A stretch of 61,036 nt of DNA, from assembly GCF_030605225.1 (NCBI RefSeq), contig NZ_JAUWAV010000024.1, positions 1 to 61,036 on the forward strand. The letters run 5' to 3'. Source of the stretch: Geoalkalibacter sp. (lineage in GTDB: Bacteria; Desulfobacterota; Desulfuromonadia; Desulfuromonadales; Geoalkalibacteraceae). Shown here in pieces: positions 1-7,148 of the stretch (within the stretch, counting starts at the first letter, position 1; the number at the start of each line of letters is the position of its first letter). The notes under the pieces are model-generated. The model was not told where the DNA came from, searched no databases, and was given only the letters and a program-made list of their open reading frames with translations. A program made the position numbers and the translations under genes.

Positions 1-704
1 GAAGCGTCCTCCTGGTTTTGGTTAGTGGCCGGCCTGTTGGTTATCTTCCGGGGCATCTCCGCCCCGGCCTCATTGAAGCGTCCTCTGCGCTCGATCTGTT
101 CCCTCGTGAGCGTCATCTTCCGGGGCATCTCCGCCCCGGCCTCATTGAAGCAAGTTGCAAAGGGATGTCGTCAAATTCTACATCTTGATCTTCCGGGGCA
201 TCTCCGCCCCGGCCTCATTGAAGCTCGCGCCAGGAGAGCTCCACGATCAGCGAGCGAGGCGGATCTTCCGGGGCATCTCCGCCCCGGCCTCATTGAAGCG
301 CTCCAACAAGTGTCAGTGCTCTGCCCTCTATAAAATCTTCCGGGGCCTCTCCGCCCCGGCCTCATTGAAGCTATGTACAGAATTTCTATAAAATAAAGCA
401 CTTGTTTATCTTCCGGGGCATCTCCGCCCCGGCCTCATTGAAGCGCAAGCCCAGCGCCTGCTGACGTGTCGCGAAGCCCTATCTTCCGGGGCATCTCCGC
501 CCCGGCCTCATTGAAGCTGGGATAATTCAAGCTAATTTTTTGCTTCTCGCCCGTGGATCTTCCGGGGCATCTCCGCCCCGGCCTCATTGAAGCCTTCTTT
601 TGGCAAGCTCAGCACACGCGGAGCTGTCACTTATCTTCCGGGGCATCTCCGCCCCGACCTCATTGAAGCGGCGTAGGTCTGAAAGCCCTCCTGCGGGACC
701 TCTT
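1..704 (+). CRISPR. CRISPR array A, nine full 37-bp repeats, trailer end
   Basis: Full repeats begin at 43, 115, 188, 263, 335, 408, 481, 557 and 633; bases 1-5 are the last five bases of another copy, so the array continues to the left. Each repeat starts ATCTT, has a perfect 7-bp stem CCGGGGC/GCCCCGG around ATCTCC, and ends CCTCATTGAAGC. Spacers are 35-39 nt and all differ. The repeat at 335 has A-to-C at repeat base 13; the one at 633 has G-to-A at base 25, which breaks the outer stem pair; a shortened element follows at 705. Decay on the right and the ATTGAAGC 3' end (the usual crRNA 5' handle of type I systems) both suggest rightward transcription with the leader to the left. Repeats with a CTCATTGAAGC end recall subtype I-G (old I-U), but without cas genes in view the subtype is a guess. 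Confidence 0.97.
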
Positions 705-723
705 ATCTTCCGGGGATTGAAAC
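705..723 (+). repeat. Shortened or hybrid terminal CRISPR repeat
   Basis: The first 11 bases (ATCTTCCGGGG) equal the 5' end of array A's repeat; the last eight are ATTGAAAC. Either array A's last repeat lost 18 internal bases and gained one substitution (ATTGAAGC to ATTGAAAC), or the 5' part of repeat A is joined inside a G run to the 3' part of a different repeat ending GGATTGAAAC. The next 36 nt (724-759) have the size of a spacer and are followed at once by repeat B, which favours the second reading without proving it. Confidence 0.75.
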
Positions 724-759
724 ATGACGAGCCCATAAGCTGGGGACTTCTGTGCCGCC

Positions 760-795
760 GTCGCGGCCGGGGTCATGCCCGGCCGAGGATTGAAC
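760..795 (+). repeat. CRISPR-like repeat B (36 bp), isolated copy
   Basis: It begins GTCGCGGCCGGGG, contains a 7-bp stem GGCCGGG/CCCGGCC around GTCATG, and ends GAGGATTGAAC. Length, central stem and 3' end look like a type I-C or III-type repeat with one A lost from ATTGAAAC. It has the same orientation as array A and lies exactly 36 nt after the shortened repeat. A second copy without its 3' end is at 1183. I read it as what remains of another array. Confidence 0.65.
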
Positions 796-1153
796 CTTGG
801 TAGGCCGCACCCTTTTTGCGTCCCATGTGTGCCTGCGACCCAAGGTGCGTACCCTCGTCCAGTATAACCCTTTCAATATCAAGGTCGCCGTCGATGCGAT
901 CATTGACCAACCAAACGGAGTTATCATGTGCGACCGCAACAATTTCCCCAAGCACCCCTTCTTCTTTCTCGGCCTGCTCAAGGATCGGCTTGGGAAGCTG
1001 GCTCTCCGTTTCAACAACCCGTATGCGCTCTTTGGGGATGCCGATACGCTCCCCGATTGCGACAGCCCGCTTGTTGGTTTTGTCACGACTCGCCGGGGTG
1101 GCTTCCCGATTCTGCGCGACCGAGCGAGAGAAGCTTGCGCGGCCCTCGTACAT
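773..1153 (-). pseudogene. Relic of a phage/ICE large polyvalent protein (zincin-like region)
   Basis: The minus-strand frame encodes 126 aa. Residues from about 10 on contain RIRVVETESQLP, then GEIVAVAHDNSVWLVNDRI and ERVILDEGTHLG. The order 'RVV..LP, then VWLV-N/A-D-RI, then L-HExxH' is what I know from the zincin-like part of the very large polyvalent proteins of phages and conjugative elements; an early SFSRS stretch is also typical of them. The HExxH motif reads DEGTH here, so the first zinc histidine is lost. The last ten or so codons run into repeat B and are not native. There is no ribosome-binding site, and only a small part of the usual protein remains. Assignment rests on pattern memory, so confidence is modest. 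It is probably non-functional debris. Confidence 0.45.
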
Positions 1154-1182
1154 GTCGATGACGGGCCGGTTGTTGGTGATAG

Positions 1183-1208
1183 GTCGCGGCCGGGGTCATA
1201 CCCGGCTG
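1183..1208 (+). repeat. Second, incomplete copy of repeat B
   Basis: These 26 bases match the first 26 of repeat B with two differences (GTCATA for GTCATG and CTG for CCG near the end). The 3' part with ATTGAAC is absent; unrelated sequence follows. With the copy at 760 it brackets 387 bp of non-repeat DNA, too long for a spacer. Confidence 0.6.
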
Positions 1209-1218
1209 TTTGCGGAGG

Positions 1219-1262
1219 GCATCAAAAAGTCCCCCTTTGAAAAAGGGGGATGAGGGGGATTT
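1219..1262. repeat. REP-like C-run/G-run hairpin
   Basis: A perfect 9-bp stem, TCCCCCTTT/AAAGGGGGA with loop GAA, spans 1230-1250 and is followed by GATGAGGGGGATTT. Similar C-rich/G-rich palindromes are dispersed in many Geobacter-type genomes. It marks the right end of the disturbed region. From 1265 to 1437 I see no gene, RNA or terminator. Confidence 0.55.
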
Positions 1263-1437
1263 GACCGGGACCTTGCCGCCCCGACCCTTGACCTGCCCCT
1301 GAAAGCGACAAGGTATCCGCCGCCTCAGGACCTGCAACGCGGCGCTAAGGAATAGGGTTACAGGAGCCTCGAAAAAATCCTCGTCCGTGCCATTCGGCAG
1401 GGAAATCGTTTTTCGTATTGAGATTTTAAAGCTTTGC

Positions 1438-2778
1438 TCACTCCCAGGGTTTGATCACCCCGGATTCGAGGGCGGCGCGTTCCACGGCCTCGGCAACTTT
1501 TTTGTGGACCTCGGGGTGCAGGATGGACGGGACCAGTTCGCGCTCCTCGGCGCAGGCGGCGATGGCGCGGGCGGCGGCGATTTTCATTTTGTTGTTGATG
1601 CGTGTGGCGCGCACGTTGAGGGCGCCGCGAAAGATACCGGGGAAGCCCAGGGCATTATTGACCACCTTGCCGTCGGCGGCGAAGGCGGCGCCGGCCTGCC
1701 GGGCGTCCTCGGGGGTAATTTCCGGATTGGGGTTGGACAGGGCAAGGATCACCTGCCCCTTGCGCACCATGGCGGGTTTGATCAGGCCGGGACAGCCGGT
1801 GGTGGCGATGACGATGTTGGATTCGCGCATGACATCGTCGAGGCTGCCGGCCGTGCCGCCGGCGTTCTCGAGCATCTGCCGGGCCGAGTCCTTGAGGTCG
1901 GTGCCGATGACGCTTTTTACGCCGAAGGCCAGGAGCAGCTTGCTGATGCCCATGCCGGCGGCCCCCAGGCCGATGACGCCGACCACCGATTTGCCGATCA
2001 TCTGCCCCGAAAAGCGGCTGGCGTTGAGCAGCGCGGCCAGGGCCACCACCGCGGTGCCGTGCTGGTCGTCATGCATGACCGGAATGTCGAGGGCCTGGCT
2101 GAGGGCGTCCTCGATCTCGAAGCACTCGGGCGCGGCGATGTCCTCGAGCTTGATGGCGCCGAAGGTGGGGGCGATGTGCTTGACGGTGTCGATGATCACC
2201 TGGGGATCTTTGTTCTGGATCAGTATCGGAATGCCGCTGATGCCGACGAAATGGTCGAAGAGGGCAGCCTTGCCTTCCATGACCGGCATGCCGGCCACCG
2301 CGCCGATGTCGCCGAGGCCCAGGATGGCGGTGCCGTTGGTGACGATGGCCACCATGTTGTGGATGGCGGTGTATTTCCATGCCAGTTCGGGCTTTTTCTG
2401 GATGTCGCGGCAGATGGCGGCCACGCCTGGGGTGTAGATCTTGCGGATGTCGCCGATGTTTTTGATGGGTCGCTTGGCCTTGACGGCGATCTTGCCGCCT
2501 TCGTGGAGTTGGTGGACCAGGTCGATGACGTCCTCGACGATGATGCCCTCGACCTTGGACAGGTTGTCGAGGATCTGCTCGAGGTGTTCGTCGGAATCGA
2601 CATAGATGGTCATTTCGCGCAGGTTGTGGGTGAGACCCATGCGCAGCAGGCGGATGTCGCCGATGTTGCTGCCCGCCATGCCGATGGCCGAGGTCAGCCG
2701 CCCCAGATAGCCCGGCTTGTCGAGGATCAGCACCCTGAGCGTTTTCGCGATTTTTCCAGCGCCTTTTTCAATTTCCAT
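1438..2778 (-). CDS. Malic enzyme with N-terminal ACT domain
   Basis: 446 aa. Malic enzyme decarboxylates malate to pyruvate with reduction of NAD(P). Residues about 14-88 form an ACT domain, a small amino-acid or effector-binding fold. The malic N-domain follows (YTPGVA 115-120, catalytic Lys in MEGK near 170, metal-binding LED at 211-213 and HDDQHGTA at 236-243), then the nucleotide domain with GLGAAGMG at 270-277. It lacks the phosphotransacetylase domain of the MaeB type. The start ATG (2776-2778 on the complement) is chosen because the ACT domain begins just after it and GGGAG lies upstream; a longer open frame to 3555 has no homologous content. NAD or NADP preference cannot be read safely. 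With pyruvate carboxylase at 42271 it could balance C3 and C4 pools. Confidence 0.93.
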   Translation of the reverse strand: MEIEKGAGKIAKTLRVLILDKPGYLGRLTSAIGMAGSNIGDIRLLRMGLTHNLREMTIYVDSDEHLEQILDNLSKVEGIIVEDVIDLVHQLHEGGKIAVKAKRPIKNIGDIRKIYTPGVAAICRDIQKKPELAWKYTAIHNMVAIVTNGTAILGLGDIGAVAGMPVMEGKAALFDHFVGISGIPILIQNKDPQVIIDTVKHIAPTFGAIKLEDIAAPECFEIEDALSQALDIPVMHDDQHGTAVVALAALLNASRFSGQMIGKSVVGVIGLGAAGMGISKLLLAFGVKSVIGTDLKDSARQMLENAGGTAGSLDDVMRESNIVIATTGCPGLIKPAMVRKGQVILALSNPNPEITPEDARQAGAAFAADGKVVNNALGFPGIFRGALNVRATRINNKMKIAAARAIAACAEERELVPSILHPEVHKKVAEAVERAALESGVIKPWE

Positions 2779-2943
2779 GGTCCTGGCACTCCCCTGGTCG
2801 GTGGTCGATGAAGGCTCTTGATGCTGCCATTTCATACTCCTGGAAATCGGGCTTGTCAATGGACCTTGTGGGGGTTGAGCCCGCGGCGCGTTCCGTGGTA
2901 AATGACGAGTCGGATGACGTGATTTGGCGCAAGGGGGGAAACC

Positions 2944-3504
2944 ATGGAGCGGGAAGCGGAGATGCCGAGGACGGCGCTGGTCAGTCTGCGCAATTATCAG
3001 GAACTGCGTGCCAAGGTCGAGGCGCTCTGTGGCCGCATCGAGAATGAATTCCGCGAACAGCTCTGCTGCCGCAAGGGCTGTTCCGATTGCTGCCGTCATC
3101 TCTCCCTGTTCTGGGTCGAGGCCGTTGCCCTGGCCCTGGCCCTCGAATCGTTGCCGGATAGCCAGGCCGAGAGGATTCGCGCCGCGGCGCGCTCGTCGAC
3201 GCCCGACGGGCCCTGCCCCCTGCTTGCCGAAGGTGCCTGTCTGTTGTACGCGGCGCGCCCGCTGATCTGCCGCACCCATGGTCTGCCGGTGCTCAATGAG
3301 GCGCGGGGTCGCGCGGTGGTTGATTTCTGTGACCTGAACTTTCGCGGACTGGGCTCCTTGCCGGCGCGGGCCCTGATCAACCTGGACCTGCTCAATACCA
3401 CCCTGGCCGGCATCAATCATCTGTTTGTCTCTGAAATTTTTCACGGCCATCCTCCCGAAAAAGAGCGCCTGAGCATCGCCGAGGCCCTGCTGCTCGATCT
3501 CTGA
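2944..3504 (+). CDS. YkgJ-family cysteine-cluster protein
   Basis: 186 aa, cytoplasmic, no signal peptide. The cysteine pattern CCRKGCSDCC (41-50), C91, C99 and RPLICRTHG with C109 is that of the YkgJ/UPF0153 family, thought to bind a zinc ion or Fe-S cluster; its function is unknown. A strong GGGGGG ribosome-binding site precedes the ATG. A weak promoter-like pair, TTGAGC at 2875 and GTAAAT at 2898, lies upstream. It is divergent from the malic enzyme. Confidence 0.88.
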   Translation: MEREAEMPRTALVSLRNYQELRAKVEALCGRIENEFREQLCCRKGCSDCCRHLSLFWVEAVALALALESLPDSQAERIRAAARSSTPDGPCPLLAEGACLLYAARPLICRTHGLPVLNEARGRAVVDFCDLNFRGLGSLPARALINLDLLNTTLAGINHLFVSEIFHGHPPEKERLSIAEALLLDL

Positions 3505-3644
3505 AAACGGTTCGTCCTTCTGCTGTTTTCCTGCCCCGCTTTTCCCCCGAAGCATTGCAAACCCGTCGCGCTGTGCTCTAATTGATGGAAATCAGTGCCG
3601 GGTTCGCCTTTCGGACCCTGCCAATGTCGGTCGGGAGGGCGTGC

Positions 3645-4025
3645 ATGCCGCTGGAAGTTTTTACCCTGATCATGATGATCCTGGTGCTCATCGTCGTCAT
3701 TTTTCTCATTCCGTTGCTGTTGCAGTTGCGCGGCACGGTGCAGCGCATCGACGATCTGGTGCGCGACGTCCAACATGATCTGGTGCCCATGCTCAAGGAG
3801 TTGCGCGAGGCCTCCGAGCATGTCAAGCGCACCACGCAAGCGGCGGAAAAGGGCAGCGAGTTGCTGGCCGCCCTGGGCGAGGCGGGGGGCGCCGTCAACC
3901 AATTCTCCCATTTTCTCAAGCACGATGTCGGCCGCCTGGCCGGGAACCTGGCGGGTTTCTGGGCCGGATTCCGGGCCGCGGGCAAAACCCTGGCGCGATA
4001 CGCCGAAACCAAGGAAAGGAGTTGA
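3645..4025 (+). CDS. DUF948-like single-span membrane protein
   Basis: 126 aa. A single N-terminal membrane helix (about residues 4-25, VFTLIMMILVLIVVIF) is followed by a long hydrophilic helix with heptad character (IDDLVRDVQHDLVPMLKELRE) and a C-terminal hydrophobic stretch. This is the layout of DUF948 proteins, which often sit beside YtxH proteins, as here. The ATG at 3645 is chosen over an in-frame ATG 63 bases upstream because GGGAGGG stands 5 bases before it and the membrane helix starts at once. It probably forms an operon with the next gene (4 bases between). Function unknown; envelope stress is often supposed. Confidence 0.75.
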   Translation: MPLEVFTLIMMILVLIVVIFLIPLLLQLRGTVQRIDDLVRDVQHDLVPMLKELREASEHVKRTTQAAEKGSELLAALGEAGGAVNQFSHFLKHDVGRLAGNLAGFWAGFRAAGKTLARYAETKERS

Positions 4026-4029
4026 TCTC

Positions 4030-4347
4030 ATGAACGGAGAATGCCGGAGCAGCGGGTTTGCCGGAATTTTGCTGGCCTTTATCGCCGGCGCCGCGGTGGG
4101 TGGCGGCATCGCCCTGTTGGCCGCGCCGCGCTCAGGTCAGGATACGCGCGAGCGCTTGACCAACCTGGCGGATGAAACCCGCGAGAAGCTGCACGAAATG
4201 ACCGAGGAGGCCGAGGCCCATGTGCGCGAGGTGATCGAGGAAGGGCGCCAGGCGCTTCTGGAGAAACGCGACATGATCAAGGCGGCCGTCGAAGCCGGCA
4301 AGCAGGCTATGGAAGCCGAGCGCGACAAGCACGCCAAGGCGACCTGA
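4030..4347 (+). CDS. YtxH domain-containing protein
   Basis: 105 aa. A glycine/alanine-rich membrane segment (residues about 9-33, GILLAFIAGAAVGGGIALL) leads into APRSGQDTRERL, the signature of YtxH proteins, then an Ala/Glu/Lys-rich amphipathic helix to the end. GGAG is 6 bases before the ATG. A terminator follows. YtxH proteins are small stress-linked membrane proteins without known activity. Confidence 0.85.
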   Translation: MNGECRSSGFAGILLAFIAGAAVGGGIALLAAPRSGQDTRERLTNLADETREKLHEMTEEAEAHVREVIEEGRQALLEKRDMIKAAVEAGKQAMEAERDKHAKAT

Positions 4348-4367
4348 GAACTGGGTCGCCGTAGCGG

Positions 4368-4398
4368 ACCCGCGGTCGCGAGACCGTGGGTTTTTTTT
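4368..4398 (+). terminator. Rho-independent terminator after ytxH-like gene
   Basis: Ten-base stem ACCCGCGGTC/GACCGTGGGT (one G-T pair) with loop GCGA, followed by eight T. Confidence 0.85.
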
Positions 4399-4425
4399 CG
4401 GGTAAAGCGGGAAGGGCAGGCTTTG

Positions 4426-5811
4426 GTGTCTGGAATCAAGGAGAAAATCGAGCGGTTGGTCAGTCTCTTTCGGCCCGAGGTGGAGGTGTCCCCGAGCGCG
4501 GGCTACAGGGGTTTTTTTCTGAAAAAAGGGCGCATCGCTTCGCTGGTGCTGCATGATTTCGTGGCCGACGGCTGCCTGTTGCGGGCCTCGGCCCTGACTT
4601 TCACCTCGTTGCTGGCCATCGTGCCGCTGCTGGCTCTGATGTTCGCTCTGCTCAAGGGCTTCGGTGTGCAGAATCAGCTCGAACCGATCATCCTCGACAA
4701 TCTGGCCATGGGGTCCGAGGCGGTGGTGGCCGAGATCCTTCTCTATATCGAAAATACCAACGTCGGACGTCTCGGCGTGGTGGGGTTGCTGACGCTGTTC
4801 GTGACCGTTCTGGCCATGCTCTCCAATATCGAAAAGAGCTTCAACGCCGTGTGGGGCGTGGAGGAAACCCGTTCCCTCTACCGGCGCTTCGCCGATTATT
4901 TTTCCGTGGTCATGATCGGTCCGGTGTTTATTTTCGCGGCCATTTCCATGACCAGCACCCTGCAGAGCAACGCCGTGGTGCATGCCCTCAAGGAAAAGGC
5001 CCTGGTCGGCGACCTGATGCTTTTTTTGTTCAAGATCCTGCCCTTTGTCGGCATGTGGATCGCGTTTACCGCTCTTTACATGTTCATGCCCAATGCGCGG
5101 GTGAGTAAACGCGCCGCCCTCATCGGGGGGATCTTCGGCGGCACCCTCTGGCAATTGGCGCAGTGGGGCTATGTGCATTTCCAGGTCGGGGTATCCAAGT
5201 ACAACGCCATTTACGGCACCATGGCGGCCCTGCCCATCTTCATGATGTGGATCTATCTGAGCTGGGTGATCGTGCTGCTGGGGCTGGAGCTGACCTACGC
5301 GGTGCAGCACCTGCGCCGGGTCAGTCAGGAGGTGCGGGTTTCCGAGGTGAATTTCGCCAGCCGGGAAATGCTCGCCCTGGGAGTGTTTCTCATGCTGGCC
5401 GAGGCTTTTTATCGCGGCGGGCGTCCGCGCACCCTGGACGACATCTCGGTGGCACTGCAACTGCCGCCGCGTTTGGCGCGCAGCATCCTGGGGCAGTTGG
5501 TGCGCCTGGGCGCCCTGAGTGAGGTGCGCAGCGACGAGGCGTCCGATTACGCCTACCAGCCCGCGCGGACCCTGCAAACCCTGAGCGTGCACGATTTTCT
5601 CGAAAAGATCCGCTGGGACGGGGTGGATGTGCGCGGCGCCCGGCAGGGTCGGGTGCGCGAGTTGGTGCGCGACATCGATCAGCGTCTGGTGCAGGCCCGG
5701 CGCGAGGCCCTGGCCGGCATGAGCCTGCATGAGCTGGCCATGCGGGTGATGGCCGAGGAGAAGGGCGCGCGCGCTGACGAGGAAGATCCTCGGTCGGTCA
5801 GTAGGTCCTGA
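4426..5811 (+). CDS. YihY/virulence factor BrkB family membrane protein
   Basis: 461 aa. Six hydrophobic segments between about residues 50 and 295 match the YihY/BrkB fold: RASALTFTSLLAIVPLLAL opens the first span, and a conserved W-G-V-E stretch precedes the third. The C-terminal 150 residues are hydrophilic and contain a winged-helix-like part (LDDISVALQLPPRLARSILG), which is common in the longer members. Its transport role is unproven; earlier claims that BrkB proteins are RNase BN are wrong. The start is GTG at 4426, or TTG just before it at 4423; GGAAGGGCAGG lies upstream. The 3' end overlaps the convergent lpxH by 14 bases. Confidence 0.88.
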   Translation: MSGIKEKIERLVSLFRPEVEVSPSAGYRGFFLKKGRIASLVLHDFVADGCLLRASALTFTSLLAIVPLLALMFALLKGFGVQNQLEPIILDNLAMGSEAVVAEILLYIENTNVGRLGVVGLLTLFVTVLAMLSNIEKSFNAVWGVEETRSLYRRFADYFSVVMIGPVFIFAAISMTSTLQSNAVVHALKEKALVGDLMLFLFKILPFVGMWIAFTALYMFMPNARVSKRAALIGGIFGGTLWQLAQWGYVHFQVGVSKYNAIYGTMAALPIFMMWIYLSWVIVLLGLELTYAVQHLRRVSQEVRVSEVNFASREMLALGVFLMLAEAFYRGGRPRTLDDISVALQLPPRLARSILGQLVRLGALSEVRSDEASDYAYQPARTLQTLSVHDFLEKIRWDGVDVRGARQGRVRELVRDIDQRLVQARREALAGMSLHELAMRVMAEEKGARADEEDPRSVSRS

Positions 5812-6511
5812 GTTCGAAACAGCCGTTTTCGTAAAGCAGGTAGGAGTATTGGTCGATCCAGTCGCCGAGGCCGAAGATCTGGCCTGCGTTCAGCTCAAGG
5901 TGGAAGGGCTGATGGAAATGGCCGGTGACGACGAGTTCGCAACCGGCCGCAAACTGTTTGCGGGCAAAGGCCGTGATCTGCGCCTGCGGCAGGCGCCGGT
6001 CGGCCTTGGGTTTTTGACCCTTCTGGCTGCGGCGGCTGGCCCAGCGGGAAATGGCCCAGGTGAGATCGCCCGGCGCCAGGGCGATGAGGCCGAGCAGCAG
6101 GCGGCTGCGCAGAAGGCGGCGCAGCAGATGATAGCCACGGTCGCCGCCGTTGATCAGATCGCCGTGGGTCAGGTGGACGCGGTGTCCGTCGATGTGGACT
6201 TCTCCGCCGTCGGGCAGCACCCGGCAGCCGAGGGTTTCGCGGAAGTAAGGGCCGAGATGAAAATCGTGATTGCCTTCGACGTAGACGATCTCCGTGCCGG
6301 TGGCGCGCAATTCGCCCAGGGCATGGAGCAGGGGCACGTAAGGGGCGAACACCAACTGCCGGTAGCCGACCCAGAATTCAAAGAGATCGCCGAGAATGTA
6401 GAGGGTGCGCAACCGCCCCTGCTGCGCCTTGAGAAAGGCGAGCAGGCGCTGGTAGTTGGCATCCGTCGGGGAGAGTAGGTGCGCGTCGGCGAGGAAAATA
6501 TCGCGATTCAT
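5798..6511 (-). CDS. lpxH: UDP-2,3-diacylglucosamine diphosphatase
   Basis: About 237 aa. It hydrolyses UDP-2,3-diacylglucosamine to lipid X, the fourth step of lipid A synthesis, at the inner face of the cytoplasmic membrane. Calcineurin-like metal motifs, counted from an ATG three codons further upstream (6520): DAH (12-14), GDLFEFWVG (44-52), GNHDFHLG (83-90), LTHGD (117-121) and a late GHFHQPF. Length fits the family (about 240). The start may be this ATG (MNRDIF) or the one at 6520 (MRPMNR); neither has a clear ribosome-binding site. It shows that this bacterium makes lipid A. Confidence 0.93.
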   Translation of the reverse strand: MNRDIFLADAHLLSPTDANYQRLLAFLKAQQGRLRTLYILGDLFEFWVGYRQLVFAPYVPLLHALGELRATGTEIVYVEGNHDFHLGPYFRETLGCRVLPDGGEVHIDGHRVHLTHGDLINGGDRGYHLLRRLLRSRLLLGLIALAPGDLTWAISRWASRRSQKGQKPKADRRLPQAQITAFARKQFAAGCELVVTGHFHQPFHLELNAGQIFGLGDWIDQYSYLLYENGCFELRTY

Positions 6512-6586
6512 GGGGCGCATTGAACCATTGTGCCCGCGCCCAAGTCAACAGTCAGGCCGCTTTGGCGCCAATGATGACCGCCCCGG

Positions 6587-6614
6587 TTGCGAAATCCCCG
6601 CCATCGGTTATTAT
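6587..6614 (+). promoter_or_regulatory. Putative sigma70 promoter for CoA-binding protein
   Basis: TTGCGA at 6587 and TATTAT at 6609 with 16 bases between; the start codon is about 48 bases after the -10. Confidence 0.4.
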
Positions 6615-6661
6615 CTCCCCCTGATGGCTTTGTACGACCCACTTCATTCTCAGGATTTGCC

Positions 6662-7066
6662 ATGAACATTCGCGAAAAAATCGATCAGTTTCTTGCCGCC
6701 GAGGCCTTCGGCGTGGTGGGGGCCTCATCCAAGCCTTACAAATACGGCAACAAGGTGCTGCGCTGCTATTTGCAGAACGGCCGTCGGGCGGTTCCCGTCA
6801 ATCCCGTGGAAGCGCAAATCGAAGGTCTGGATTGCGTGGCCCGCGTCAGTGACCTGCCCGATGAAGTCACGAGCATTTCCGTCATCACGCCGCCGCAGGT
6901 CACGGACAAGGTGGTGGAGGAGGCCATCGCTCGCGGCATCCGCAACATCTGGATGCAGCCCGGCGCCGAGAGTCCGACGGCCGTCGCCCTGGCCGAGAAA
7001 GCCGGCCTCAACGTCATCGCCGACGGCAGCTGCGTGCTGGTCGTGATGGGTTATCACGATCATTGA
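6662..7066 (+). CDS. CoA-binding protein (YccU type)
   Basis: 134 aa, one Rossmann-like CoA_binding domain. FGVVGASSKPYKYGNKVLR (about 17-35) is the typical first strand and loop; VPVNP and NIWMQPGAESP follow, and the end holds VIADGSCVLVVMGY. Stand-alone proteins of this family bind CoA or acyl-CoA; no reaction is known. The ATG follows a weak purine stretch. Sod starts 82 bases downstream and may be cotranscribed. Confidence 0.9.
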   Translation: MNIREKIDQFLAAEAFGVVGASSKPYKYGNKVLRCYLQNGRRAVPVNPVEAQIEGLDCVARVSDLPDEVTSISVITPPQVTDKVVEEAIARGIRNIWMQPGAESPTAVALAEKAGLNVIADGSCVLVVMGYHDH

Positions 7067-7148
7067 GGTCTGCGACAGAATCCCCGGCACGGCGGCTGCT
7101 CCGAACCCGCCGGCCTTTTCAACCCAATTCACCAAGGAGGACATCCCC

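Noticed and set aside
25-401. Open frames of 76-102 codons with repeated RGISAPASLK or SMRPGRRCPGR motifs
   Set aside because: They are translations of the CRISPR repeats, not genes.
797-1253. Plus-strand frames of about 145 codons over the relic
   Set aside because: Neither shows a recognisable domain or ribosome-binding site; the minus-strand frame has the better motif order.
1387-2811. 474-codon plus-strand frame opposite the malic enzyme
   Set aside because: Shadow of a GC-rich gene; rich in Asp, Gly and His without motifs.
2779-3555. N-terminal extension of the malic enzyme frame
   Set aside because: Overlaps the YkgJ-like gene on the other strand and has no domain; the ACT domain starts right after the internal ATG.
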